This document shows, in pieces, positions 18,091-26,329 of a stretch of 64,000 nt of DNA (positions are counted from its first letter, which is position 1; each line of letters starts with the position of its first letter). The stretch comes from Marinobacter sp. BGYM27 (lineage in GTDB: Bacteria; Pseudomonadota; Gammaproteobacteria; Pseudomonadales; Oleiphilaceae), in assembly GCA_025153445.1 (NCBI GenBank), contig JANZNS010000003.1, forward strand, positions 434,001 to 498,000. The letters run 5' to 3'. The position numbers were made by a program, and so were the translations under genes. Below the pieces are notes generated by a model. It did not search any database. It was not told the DNA's origin and was given only the letters and a program-made list of their open reading frames with translations.

Positions 18091-18837
18091 TCACATCGCC
18101 CTGGCGAACAACCCGAAGGGCATGGCCTTCAATACGTAACTCAGCGGAGTCCACGGCCACCAGGGCACATAAGCACGGCGTTTTTCGGATTCGATCGCTC
18201 TCACAAGCGCTTTCACACCGGTGTTCAGATCCACCCGGAAAGGCGCGTTTTTAGCGTCGCGATTGATATCGGTGAGGATATACCCGGGCATGATATTGGT
18301 GACATTTATCGGCGTGCCTCGCGTATCCAGCTGCAGACCCTCTGCCAGCGTGGCAACAGCGGCTTTGGTGGCGGCGTAGACGTTCATTGAACCACGGAAA
18401 CCACGCACACCACTGACCGACGACATCAACACCAGATGGCCGCTGTTCTGTTCCCTGAAAATCGCCATCGCCGCCTCGCTCTGGGCAATAGCTGCCACAA
18501 AGTTGGTCTCCGCCGTTTGGCGATTGGCCTCAAAGTGCCCGCGGCCAATCGGCTGGGAACTGCCGATGCCGGCATTCACCACCACCCGGTCAAGACTCCC
18601 CAGTTCATGCCGGAAACCCTGAAACACGTCGAATACCTGATCGTACTCAGCCACGTCCAACCCACGAACCAATACCCGGATCTCCGGATAGGCCTGCTGC
18701 AGCTCACGCTGCAATGCTTCAAGCTTGCCAGCCCGGCGGGCGCAGAGCGCCAGATTGCAGCCTTTGGCCGCCCACTCACGGGCCATACCTTCGCCGAGTC
18801 CGGTGCTGGCGCCGGTGATCAGAATATTCTGTCGCAT
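18091..18837 (-). CDS. SDR-family NAD(P)-dependent oxidoreductase
   Basis: This 248-residue short-chain dehydrogenase has the cofactor motif TGASTGLGEG (residues 7-16), NAG at about 92, the catalytic Ser (VLMSSVSGVRG) and YAATK (Tyr and Lys). The C-terminal part (RRAYVPWWPWTPLSYVLKAMP) is typical of a membrane-associated SDR group found in marine gamma-proteobacteria. The substrate is not known. A decayed copy of its 3' half lies 1.7 kb to the right at 20491-20650, so the region once contained a second paralogue. Confidence 0.88.
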   Translation of the reverse strand: MRQNILITGASTGLGEGMAREWAAKGCNLALCARRAGKLEALQRELQQAYPEIRVLVRGLDVAEYDQVFDVFQGFRHELGSLDRVVVNAGIGSSQPIGRGHFEANRQTAETNFVAAIAQSEAAMAIFREQNSGHLVLMSSVSGVRGFRGSMNVYAATKAAVATLAEGLQLDTRGTPINVTNIMPGYILTDINRDAKNAPFRVDLNTGVKALVRAIESEKRRAYVPWWPWTPLSYVLKAMPFGLFARAM

Positions 18838-19183
18838 TGGTGGTGCCTTGTTGTTATCGAAAGGACTGCCATTTAATCAGACTGGCAAGGCACAGCAAAA
18901 GGCCAGATGCGCCACAATCTGCGTTCGTTCGGTGTTGTGTCGCGCCGTTGGGCTGATTCCTAGCGGGTTATGGACCACTGAAAAGCGTACACCAGGATAC
19001 AATGTGGGAGGGATTTATGAATCTGAAAACCGGCCAACTGGCGCCACTTATTGCGTCACTCACGCCAACCGCTTTTTGGTGTGACGTTGGTCAAAGATTA
19101 AATTTATCGAACAATGTCGATCTTTAATGCGGCTGTGCGACAAGGCTATGGAGGCCGGCCACATCATTGAAGGAGAAACCGCC
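18838..19183. other. divergent upstream region with a possible 36-codon ORF
   Basis: The gap lies between the leftward SDR and rightward VOC genes. At 19017-19127 an ATG with a strong GGGAGG site opens a 36-codon frame (MNLKTGQLAPLIASLTPTAF and so on) of unknown nature; it could be a small protein or chance. No other element is seen. Confidence 0.2.
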
Positions 19184-19672
19184 ATGAATCATCCCAAAAA
19201 CACTATCTGCCTGTGGTACAACGGCGACGCCGAGGAAGCCGCCCGTTTTTATGCAGACACCTTTCCCGACTCTTCAGTCGATGCGGTGCATCATGCCCCG
19301 GGGGATTATCCGGCAGGCTCGGAAGGCGATGTGCTGACTGTTGAGTTCACGGTTCTGGGCATTCCCTGCCTCGGACTGAACGGTGGCGATGCATTCAGGC
19401 ATTGCGAGGCTTTTTCATTTCAGGTGGCCACCGCCAATCAGGAAGAAACCGATCGTTACTGGAACGCGATTGTCAGTAATGGCGGAGAAGAGAGCGCCTG
19501 CGGCTGGTGTAAAGACAAGTGGGGCCTGTCCTGGCAGATTACGCCGGTCGTGTTGACGGAGGCAATCACCGACCCAGACCGCGCGGCCGCGAAACGGGCA
19601 TTCGAGGCCATGATGCAGATGGGCAAAATTGACATAGCGGCCATTGAAGCAGCGCATCGGGGCGGACGCTGA
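19184..19672 (+). CDS. VOC/PhnB-like superfamily protein
   Basis: The start at 19184 follows AAGGAGAAACC and gives 162 residues. The sequence TICLWYNGDAEEAARFYADTFPDSSV and WGLSWQITP is characteristic of the PhnB or '3-demethylubiquinone-9 methyltransferase' subgroup of the vicinal-oxygen-chelate fold. Despite the old names these proteins have no proven methyltransferase activity. It is a single-domain cytosolic protein, transcribed alone. Confidence 0.85.
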   Translation: MNHPKNTICLWYNGDAEEAARFYADTFPDSSVDAVHHAPGDYPAGSEGDVLTVEFTVLGIPCLGLNGGDAFRHCEAFSFQVATANQEETDRYWNAIVSNGGEESACGWCKDKWGLSWQITPVVLTEAITDPDRAAAKRAFEAMMQMGKIDIAAIEAAHRGGR

Positions 19673-19779
19673 TTTATAAAAAAGGCCCTCATCAAGAGTG
19701 CCTTGTGATGCGTCGAGGGTCAGGTTGAGGCTATTTCTGTTAATCTTCCGGTCCAGCGTGACGACTAGCTTCAGGACCG

Positions 19780-20394
19780 ATGATGACAGATGATACTAAG
19801 CGCCCTGCCCGGGGACTCACTCGCATAAAAACACTGACAATGCGTCTTATTTACTCCCGGCACGCGTATTGGGGATTGGGTATTGCGTCTTTTCTCGAAT
19901 CCATCCTCATACCGATCCCGTTAGAGGCCGTCCTTATTCCTTTGATGCAGGCGCGACGCAGTCAGATATTCCTCCTCAGCACGATTGCGCTTATAGGCTG
20001 CCTGGCTGGCGCCACGGTCGGCTACTTTGTCGGTTATTTCGTGTTTGATGCCATCGGGCAACAACTCGTGGAGATGGTCTCTACACCCGAACAGTTTGAG
20101 AATGTCCGCATGCGGATGGAGCAAGACGGGTTCTGGTTTATCCTGAGTGTCGGTGTTATTCCAATCCCGTTTCAGATCGCCATGCTGGCCGCTGGCGCCA
20201 CCAGCTATTCGTTCTTCCTGTTTATGCTCGCGTCAGCCTTGTCCCGCGCACTGCGATACTATGGCCTCGGGCTGCTGGTATACATTGCAGGTAACCAGGC
20301 CCAGGCACTTTTCGAACGTCACAAAGTGGCGGCTGCCATCATTGTTACCGTCGTGGTGCTTGTGATCTGGGGCGGCTCTATATTGAGCGGTTGA
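19780..20394 (+). CDS. YqaA/DedA-like membrane protein (VTT domain)
   Basis: This 204-residue protein has the VTT/SNARE-associated pattern: YWGLGIASFLESILIPIPLEAVLIPLM, then a Gly-rich helix (GCLAGATVGYFVGYFVFDAIG) and FWFILSVGVIPIPFQIAMLAAGA with the re-entrant Pro motif, followed by two C-terminal helices. Members of the family act in lipid flipping and membrane homeostasis in the inner membrane. The exact role of the YqaA branch is unknown. It appears to be monocistronic. Confidence 0.85.
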   Translation: MMTDDTKRPARGLTRIKTLTMRLIYSRHAYWGLGIASFLESILIPIPLEAVLIPLMQARRSQIFLLSTIALIGCLAGATVGYFVGYFVFDAIGQQLVEMVSTPEQFENVRMRMEQDGFWFILSVGVIPIPFQIAMLAAGATSYSFFLFMLASALSRALRYYGLGLLVYIAGNQAQALFERHKVAAAIIVTVVVLVIWGGSILSG

Positions 20395-20490
20395 GCGTGT
20401 ATCGATACCGGCTCTGGGATTTTGGTTATCCTTATCTTCAAGGGCGCCCAACGCCTCAGAAACGACTGGCACCACCCTGTCAAACGACCC

Positions 20491-20650
20491 GACAGGCATC
20501 GCCTTCCTCAAGTCATTCAACGTGGTCCAGGGCCATCAGGGCACATAGGCGCGGCGCGCTTTTGGTGTCGCGGTTGATGTCCGTGAGGGTATACCCGGGC
20601 ATGATGGTGCTGACGTTTATCGGCGTGCCCTTAGTACCCAACTGCACGCC
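20491..20650 (-). pseudogene. decayed 3' part of a second SDR gene
   Basis: Reading leftward, this stretch encodes GTPINVSTIMPGYTLTDINRD and then, in another frame, RRAYVP-stop-WPWTTLNDLRKAMP. Both halves match the C-terminal half of the intact SDR at 18.1-18.8 kb (GTPINVTNIMPGYILTDINRD and RRAYVPWWPWTPLSYVLKAMP). About 84 bases between them are missing, the frame is shifted, and a TGG Trp codon has become TGA. Nothing of the 5' half remains. It is a clear gene fossil and is not translated into anything meaningful. Confidence 0.75.
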
Positions 20651-20747
20651 TTGCTTTTTGGGTATCTAAACCTGACGCCAACTTTCTGCATCGCACAGCG
20701 CAACGAACTGCAGGAAATATACCTGCACCAGCCCCGATTTTGGTTTT

Positions 20748-21767
20748 CTAGCGGGCCGGCTTTTTTGGCCTCAATACGTAGACACCATCACTGCCCTGGG
20801 AGCTGACATTGTTGCCGGGCGTGAATTCCAGAAAGCTGACCTGCGTCCGGTCCGCCAACCTCTCCGGCAGAGTAAACCAGTGGATGTTGGCCTCCGGTTG
20901 GCCCAGTAGCGGTTTCACCGCATTTTCCCGAAAGCGCATGGTTTCGCCTTGAATCGTCAGTTCATGAACTGCCGGGCCCGTGTGGCTCAGGGGAATTCCG
21001 AGATAATAAGTGCTATCCAGAGTGTCTTCTTTTCGGAACGACACCCAGTCAAGCTTACCGGGTTGGCGATAGGTGAGGTCATCTTCTGGCAGCAAGCCAG
21101 CGGAATTCCGTAGTTGATAATTGTCGGCCGCGAAAGCACCCGTTGCTGGGCTTTTGAGGTAGGTCATCCGGCTGAACCTGGCGGGAAAAGATGCCATGGT
21201 CGAGCCCAGATAAAAGTTGTCCTGGACGTCTACCCTCGTCGGGATATACACAACAACCCAGCGCCCATCTACACGCAAGTAGGCAGGAAATCGGACAAGG
21301 TCAAAATCCGGCTCCCGGCCATAGACCACAACATCGGCTTTGTCGTAAAGCTCACCAAAGATACCCCGCCAGCTGTCCACCGTTAATGTGCGGGAGGGAT
21401 CGTCATTGATCCGGGCAGCAAACGGTTGGAACACGGAACCGGTTTTACTCAGATCGTAGATCCCCTCGCTGGTAGCAACATAGTGGGTCATCGGCACGCG
21501 ATGCGTTGTCGATTCCCGTTCCAGAGCGAAACGTTGATGTCCTGTGGTATCAATCACCCGAAAGTGATCATCCTGAACAAGAAAAAAATCGTCTTCACGG
21601 CTGTAGCTAATTTCAGCGAGAAAGCTGTCCCCAATAAAGACGAGCTCATAGCTTTTGGAGCTTGCGCCTTCCCGAAGGAGGGGCGGTTTGCCAGGTTCAT
21701 CGGCCTGGGTCACGGGCGCGCTCAGGCACAGAACGGTTAACAGGGTTGATAGAACGACAAACTTCAA
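20748..21767 (-). CDS. exported protein of unknown function
   Basis: This 339-residue protein has a signal peptide (MKFVVLSTLLTVLCLSAPVTQA) and a beta-rich mature part with many aromatic residues. I see no catalytic or binding motif and no membrane helix after the signal. It resembles no family that I know. The gene is transcribed leftward and alone; a periplasmic or surface location is inferred from the signal. Confidence 0.55.
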   Translation of the reverse strand: MKFVVLSTLLTVLCLSAPVTQADEPGKPPLLREGASSKSYELVFIGDSFLAEISYSREDDFFLVQDDHFRVIDTTGHQRFALERESTTHRVPMTHYVATSEGIYDLSKTGSVFQPFAARINDDPSRTLTVDSWRGIFGELYDKADVVVYGREPDFDLVRFPAYLRVDGRWVVVYIPTRVDVQDNFYLGSTMASFPARFSRMTYLKSPATGAFAADNYQLRNSAGLLPEDDLTYRQPGKLDWVSFRKEDTLDSTYYLGIPLSHTGPAVHELTIQGETMRFRENAVKPLLGQPEANIHWFTLPERLADRTQVSFLEFTPGNNVSSQGSDGVYVLRPKKPAR

Positions 21768-21963
21768 TGTAAAAACTCTCCAGGTTTGTTCCTTCAGGTC
21801 TATCCGGTTTCGTCATAACAGCATGATGCGTTGGGCTGCGCTTTGAATCCTCTGGTGATCCCACTTTCATACTCTAGTCTTCGTGTTACATATTGCGCGG
21901 GGCCAGATACCGCCATGAAGCTCAAGTGGTTGCATCAGTACCCGTATCCGACCCTCCCTTATC

Positions 21964-22443
21964 TCAATGATGCCCGCCAGGCCCATGCGCGTGGCCGTGT
22001 GCTATTTCACTTGGATCGGCATCGCGCACTTCGGTGATGTCGATATCGAATGTCAGCGTTCTGCCAGCCATCGGATGGTTGGTGTCGACATCGACGAACT
22101 TGTGACCCACCTTTACGACCACCACATGGCGGGGTCCCTGATCGGTCTGTACCTGGGCGACCATGCCCGGCTTCCAGCGCTTTGCACCGCGCAGGTGTTT
22201 GAGCGGCACGCGCTGCATGGCGTCGGCCTTGCGCGGGCCGTAGGCTTTATCCGGGGTGATGGTGACACTGAAGCTCTCGCCTGCATCGCGGCCCTCCAGG
22301 GCTTCTTCCACGCCTCGGACAACACCGCCGTGGCCATGCAGATAAGCGTTCGGTTCGCCACCATGGGAACTTTCAATAACCTTGCCTTGTTCGTCACTGA
22401 CGCTGTAGTGGAACAAGACCACGTGATTCTTTTCGATTGGCAT
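21964..22443 (-). CDS. slyD: FKBP-type peptidyl-prolyl isomerase, SlyD-like
   Basis: This protein has 159 residues. The sequence MPIEKNHVVLFHYSVSDEQGKVIESS, then PNAYLHGHGGVVRGVEEALEG, shows the FKBP fold, and the inserted IF chaperone domain follows (PDKAYGPR to NHPMAGRTLTFDIDI). A His-rich tail (AHGHAHGPGGHH) is suited to nickel binding, as in SlyD, which helps nickel delivery to hydrogenase and urease; a urease cluster lies 26 kb away. A decayed copy of its 5' end occurs at 34823-34898. Confidence 0.85.
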   Translation of the reverse strand: MPIEKNHVVLFHYSVSDEQGKVIESSHGGEPNAYLHGHGGVVRGVEEALEGRDAGESFSVTITPDKAYGPRKADAMQRVPLKHLRGAKRWKPGMVAQVQTDQGPRHVVVVKVGHKFVDVDTNHPMAGRTLTFDIDITEVRDADPSEIAHGHAHGPGGHH

Positions 22444-22540
22444 AGGGTTCTCCGCGCCAGTTAAAGGTACGCCATTATAGCCGGCTGAGACCTTGACTCC
22501 AGCAGGTACTGTGGCCGAAAGACCATCCAGAACGCAAAGG

Positions 22541-22640
22541 GGAAAGAATAAAGGTCGTCGCTACCGGCTACCGAATGTGATCGATAACTTTAGCCGCGAA
22601 GATTTGGGCGTTGAAGTGGCCTTCTCGCTTCGGAGCAGGT
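22541..22640 (+). pseudogene. remnant of an IS3-family transposase
   Basis: About 30 codons read GKNKGRRYRLPNVIDNFSRED and then LGVEVAFSLRSRLSGH, which follows the IS3 OrfB integrase core wording (GRRFRTLNVIDDFNREALGIEVD...). The frame has no start and no catalytic Asp/Glu set, and the ends of the element are not visible. It is a short fossil between the SlyD and DMT genes. Confidence 0.5.
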
Positions 22641-22659
22641 TATCCGGCCACTCGCGAGC

Positions 22660-23505
22660 TCAGGAGTGACTGAACTGCAGCATCACCACCCCGACTGCAA
22701 CCAGGCAGGCCGACACGATCCGCCGGCCGCCAAAGGGTTCGTTCAGATACCGCGCGCCGATCAACGCCGCCATGATTACGCTGGTCTCCCGCAATGCAGA
22801 GACGTAGGTCATGGGCAATTTCGTCATCGCCCAGACCACCAGACCATAGGCCGTCATATACATAACACCGCTGGCCAGCCCCTGCTGCCAGTGATCCCTG
22901 CAATATCCCGCAATCTGGCGGCCCTGCCATACGCCACCCCAGACGAGGAGCACCAGCCCATCCAGCACGAACATCCAGGCAATATAGGCAAATGTATTTG
23001 TGGAAAGCCGGGCGCCCATTCCATCAAGAACGGAATAAGCCGCAATCAATGCGCCGATGGCCAGCGCCACCAGCACCGATCGTCCAGTGCCTTTGTCTTC
23101 AGGAGCACGAAACGCCAGCAGGCCAATCGCGAGAGAGACCACAGCAATACTGACTGCCCCCCAGGTGGTCAAGCGCTCGCCTGCCACAAAAAACGCACCC
23201 AATGCCACCAGTGGGGGTGCCGAACCACGAGCCACCGGATACACCAAAGACAGGTCGGCTAGGCGATAACCGTAGGCCAGCAACAGATAGTAAGCCAAGT
23301 GCACCAGCATCGAACCGAACAGGAACGGCCAGCTCTCAGCATCGGGAAACCCGAGATAAAGCGCAGGAGCGAGCATGACGATCGCCGCAAATCCATTGGT
23401 GATCGCCAAACGCACGAAGGGGGCACCGCCGCTTTTTACCAGAGCGTTCCATCCGGCATGCAACACTGCGGCCACCAGGACCAGGCCGACTACCCAAGGG
23501 TCCAT
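22660..23505 (-). CDS. EamA/DMT-family transporter
   Basis: This 281-residue inner-membrane protein has ten hydrophobic helices in two halves, each with EamA wording (LVLVAAVLHAGWNALVK in the first and ALIGARYLNEPFGGRRIVSACLVAVGVVML in the second). Such proteins usually export metabolites or amino acids. It is co-directional with tmpAB and starts only 14 bp after the terminator that ends tmpB, so it has its own promoter or depends on readthrough. A link to phosphonate or amine metabolism is possible from position only. Confidence 0.82.
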   Translation of the reverse strand: MDPWVVGLVLVAAVLHAGWNALVKSGGAPFVRLAITNGFAAIVMLAPALYLGFPDAESWPFLFGSMLVHLAYYLLLAYGYRLADLSLVYPVARGSAPPLVALGAFFVAGERLTTWGAVSIAVVSLAIGLLAFRAPEDKGTGRSVLVALAIGALIAAYSVLDGMGARLSTNTFAYIAWMFVLDGLVLLVWGGVWQGRQIAGYCRDHWQQGLASGVMYMTAYGLVVWAMTKLPMTYVSALRETSVIMAALIGARYLNEPFGGRRIVSACLVAVGVVMLQFSHS

Positions 23506-23518
23506 CTATACTCCCCAT

Positions 23519-23553
23519 AAAAAAGAAACCCGCGACAGATACCGGCCGCGGGT
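23519..23553 (-). terminator. intrinsic terminator between tmpB and the DMT gene
   Basis: On the minus strand a 7-bp stem (ACCCGCG / CGCGGGT) with a 12-base loop is followed by TTCTTTTTT. It lies 42 bases beyond the tmpB stop and just before the DMT ribosome site (GGGGAG). Because of the short distance it may act as an attenuator for the DMT gene. Confidence 0.7.
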
Positions 23554-23594
23554 GCTTGTGTTGCTTCAGGAAACAGTCAAACACTACGAGCGTG

Positions 23595-24176
23595 TCAACG
23601 CTCTTGCGCCGCCAGCAATCGTTCGAGCAGTGGCCGGTAATGATCAAACGTCGGCGTCTCTGCGCCCGGCACTTTGCCTTCGTCATCCCACACCCTGAGG
23701 CGCAACGCGTCCCGGTAGTGCTCGTGGGTCTGAAATGCCGCGACTTCCTTGTCGGCCATAGCGCCGCCCTGAACTTTCAGGGAGTTGACCGACGCGGGCG
23801 ACAAACGATTGAAATAATCCGGACTGGTAGCGCACAAATAGCGTTTGGCCGCCACGTGTAACTCGATGGGTTCGAACACAGCTTTTGGAAAGAAAGCCGT
23901 GAGCACACCGGCACCGGCCGTCTCGTGATAATTATCCCGCCCCTGTTCCAGCGACTCTTCAGGAAACTCACTGGTGTAGTGACCGATGTCATGCAGCAAA
24001 GACGCCGCTACAAGGCTGTCCGATGCCCCTGCCCTTTCCGCCAGTGCTGCCGCTTGCAGCATGTGCTCAGACATGGTGACCGGCTCCCCCATATAGGATT
24101 CACCGCCCCGGCGGGCAAAAATATCTGCCAGAAAATCGACAATATTGTCCCGGCTCAGCGTATCAAACGCCATCAC
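23595..24176 (-). CDS. tmpB: HD-domain oxygenase, TmpB/PhnZ-like
   Basis: This protein has 193 residues. The mixed-valent di-iron set of PhnZ-type oxygenases is complete: Tyr28 and Glu31 (SYMGEPVT), His38, His62-Asp63 and His66 (LLHDIGH), His84 (NYHET), His107 (ELHVAAK) and a late Asp (VWDDEG). Y, E and the first H have exactly the PhnZ spacing. Next to a TmpA-type enzyme the best reading is TmpB, which by family knowledge cleaves (1-hydroxy-2-(trimethylamino)ethyl)phosphonate to glycine betaine and phosphate. The GTG/ATG start overlaps the tmpA stop, with GAGGAGG upstream, so the two are coupled. PhnZ proper (acting on 2-aminoethylphosphonate intermediates) is the alternative. Confidence 0.8.
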   Translation of the reverse strand: MMAFDTLSRDNIVDFLADIFARRGGESYMGEPVTMSEHMLQAAALAERAGASDSLVAASLLHDIGHYTSEFPEESLEQGRDNYHETAGAGVLTAFFPKAVFEPIELHVAAKRYLCATSPDYFNRLSPASVNSLKVQGGAMADKEVAAFQTHEHYRDALRLRVWDDEGKVPGAETPTFDHYRPLLERLLAAQER

Positions 24177-25345
24177 GCCACCTCCTCTTCTACCGCTGAA
24201 GCCTGTCGTTCGAGCACAGCCAGTGTGGAGCGCAATCCGTCCAGATCGGCATAGGCACCTTGCAGCCAGCGTGAACCACTGCCTTCGTACCCCACCCGAC
24301 CATGGGTCACCCGGGTGTTATCAACGATAAACAATTCTCCCGGACGCAACTTGAAGGTCACCGCCAGTTCCGGTCGCTCCATGATTTCTGCCAGCTTCCG
24401 GTAGCCATCATAGAATGCATCCATCTGTTCGAAGGGAATATCCGTCAACGGCCCCAATGAGCGGTTATTGAAACGCACCGCCAGCAGCTCCCCGTCCGGC
24501 CCCAGTTCTATCATCGGTCGTTTGGAGCGCAACATGACATCGCCGGTGCCTGCAAAGGTGTAGTTTGCGGGCAGTGAAGTCAGGGCCTTGAATGCTTCGG
24601 GCGCCTCTTCACGCAACAATTCCACCGCGCGGAAGCTGTCGACCACAAGGGAATCACCGCCTTCGACGGAATTATCCAGGCAAGATAACAACTGCAACGT
24701 CGGGACCGGATCCCGGTAGGGATTGTCGGTATGCACCTGCAGCCCCAACCCGGTATAAGCCAGATTCACCGGATTCACCTCGGTCCGGACTTCAAAGAAC
24801 CGACCGTAGTTGGTCTCCCGAACGTAACCGAACAACTCCACAACCTTACAGATCGCGCCGCTTTCCAGCGGCATATCGATCATCTTTGCCACACCGTACC
24901 GACGTATATCGGCCAGCCAACGACGAAGTTCGTCAGGATTCTGACTTGCCGTGCGGAAACTGGCCACCGGCAGATCTTCCTGCAATTCTTTACCCCAGCG
25001 AACGATCTCATCATTGGTCCAACCGGTGGCAGCCTTGCCATTAGACGGACGATCGTAGCGGTTTTCCAGCAACCAGCCGGCATCGAAGGTCACGACCTTG
25101 CGTTCCGGCATAAACGTTATTTCCAATCGAGCATCGTCAAGCACAGTGGCGGCCTGCACCCAAACATCTTCCGGTACATCCTGAATACGAACCAAACGCT
25201 GGCCATTGGCAGGCGACAGGGTTTCAGGATCGGGAGAATTATCACGGAGCCAGACTGCGTGGAATCGGGCACAAACACCTTCTGCCCACTCCACCTGCAC
25301 AACCTTGCCCTCAGCAAGCGTCTTGACATTGCTCAAACCCAGCAT
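24173..25345 (-). CDS. tmpA: Fe(II)/2-oxoglutarate dioxygenase, TmpA-like
   Basis: This protein of 390 residues has a gamma-butyrobetaine-hydroxylase-like layout: a small N-terminal beta domain (residues 1-95, FHAVWLRDNSPDPETLSP) and a TauD/TfdA jelly roll. Iron ligands are His205 and Asp207 (LQVHTDNPYRD) and His348 (TRVTHGRVGYEG), with the 2-oxoglutarate Arg near residue 360 (GSRWLQGAY). Annotation pipelines call such proteins gamma-butyrobetaine or TauD-type dioxygenases. The coupled HD-oxygenase gene makes TmpA the better call: hydroxylation of 2-trimethylaminoethylphosphonate. It is divergent from a LysR gene with about 105 bp between them. Confidence 0.78.
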   Translation of the reverse strand: MLGLSNVKTLAEGKVVQVEWAEGVCARFHAVWLRDNSPDPETLSPANGQRLVRIQDVPEDVWVQAATVLDDARLEITFMPERKVVTFDAGWLLENRYDRPSNGKAATGWTNDEIVRWGKELQEDLPVASFRTASQNPDELRRWLADIRRYGVAKMIDMPLESGAICKVVELFGYVRETNYGRFFEVRTEVNPVNLAYTGLGLQVHTDNPYRDPVPTLQLLSCLDNSVEGGDSLVVDSFRAVELLREEAPEAFKALTSLPANYTFAGTGDVMLRSKRPMIELGPDGELLAVRFNNRSLGPLTDIPFEQMDAFYDGYRKLAEIMERPELAVTFKLRPGELFIVDNTRVTHGRVGYEGSGSRWLQGAYADLDGLRSTLAVLERQASAVEEEVA

Positions 25346-25450
25346 GTTTCTCTCTCTTCAATATTCTGTTTTCTAGCGCGGGGTGAATCCTACTGATTAA
25401 GCCGTTATTATAAAAACAATCATTTATTGCTCTGAGGGTATGTTTTTCTA
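25346..25450. promoter_or_regulatory. tmpA/LysR divergent promoter region
   Basis: This 105-bp AT-rich spacer (around 25404-25432 almost only A and T) between divergent genes should contain the LysR binding site and both promoters. No exact T-N11-A palindrome stands out. Confidence 0.4.
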
Positions 25451-26329
25451 ATGGATAGCTTACCAATTAACCAATCTCTTCCACCGCTGAGCTGGTTACA
25501 GGCGTTCGAGGCAGCCGCAAGGCTCGAGAGTTTTACCCTCGCCGGAGAGGAACTGGGACGCTCTCAGGCCACTATCAGCCAGCAGATCCGTTATCTGGAA
25601 AACCGGCTGGAATCGGAGCTCTTCCATCGCCTGCCCCGCGGCGTAGAACTTACGCTGGACGGTGCTGCCTACATGCCTCACGTGCGCTCAGCGTTTGAAA
25701 CCATTGCCGCCTCAACCCGGGACCTGTTCGCCACCAACCGGCACGCAACCGTCACCATCGCCACTCCGGTATCGCTGGTTGCAGGTTGGCTGGCAGCGCG
25801 GCTGCCGGAGCTGGATGTAAAATCCCACCGGATTAATCTGTCCATAGCCACCATCAACCGTCCGGTGGACTACGAGATGGAAAATGCGGATCTGGAGATC
25901 CATTATGGGGACGGCGCCTGGCCCGGCGTAGAACGGAAGCTGATCCTGGAAGAAAGGCTGTCGCCAGTGTGCGCGCCGGCGTTACTCGACACCGTGGAGC
26001 ACTGGCAGCAGTTGCCGGTGATCGGGCTGGCCGGCGCGCGTGCAGGATGGTCCGAGTGGTGTGCGGCGGCCAGAATGGCGCCTCTTTCCGCGCCGGTATT
26101 CCGGTTCGACAGCTTCGTGTTGGCTCTGGAGGCCGCGCGGGCTGGCGCGGGCATTCTGCTGGCGTCACTGCCGCTGGTGGAGACTCAACTCAGGGAAGGT
26201 ACTCTGGTGCGACTGTCAGATGTGGAATTGCGGCCCCGGACCGGGCATTGGCTGACCCGCGATCATCGCAAGCCAGTCAAGCCCGAAACCCAGGTAGTTT
26301 GGCACTGGATGATCAGCCTTGCGGGGTAG
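25451..26329 (+). CDS. LysR-family regulator, GcvA-like
   Basis: This protein of 292 residues has an N-terminal winged helix (LSWLQAFEAAARLESFTLAGEELGRSQATISQQIRYLENRLESELF, GcvA subgroup wording) and a C-terminal effector domain of LysR type. Its position, divergent from tmpAB, suggests that it controls the phosphonate operon, with the substrate or a product as inducer. Its 3' end overlaps the convergent ABC ATPase gene by 17 bp, so strong transcription of one could affect the other. Confidence 0.88.
   Translation: MDSLPINQSLPPLSWLQAFEAAARLESFTLAGEELGRSQATISQQIRYLENRLESELFHRLPRGVELTLDGAAYMPHVRSAFETIAASTRDLFATNRHATVTIATPVSLVAGWLAARLPELDVKSHRINLSIATINRPVDYEMENADLEIHYGDGAWPGVERKLILEERLSPVCAPALLDTVEHWQQLPVIGLAGARAGWSEWCAAARMAPLSAPVFRFDSFVLALEAARAGAGILLASLPLVETQLREGTLVRLSDVELRPRTGHWLTRDHRKPVKPETQVVWHWMISLAG

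Noticed and set aside
24173-25345. TmpA-like gene as gamma-butyrobetaine hydroxylase for carnitine synthesis
   Set aside because: The coupled HD-domain oxygenase with the full PhnZ ligand set favours a phosphonate substrate; no carnitine gene is nearby. The alternative remains possible until residues are compared.
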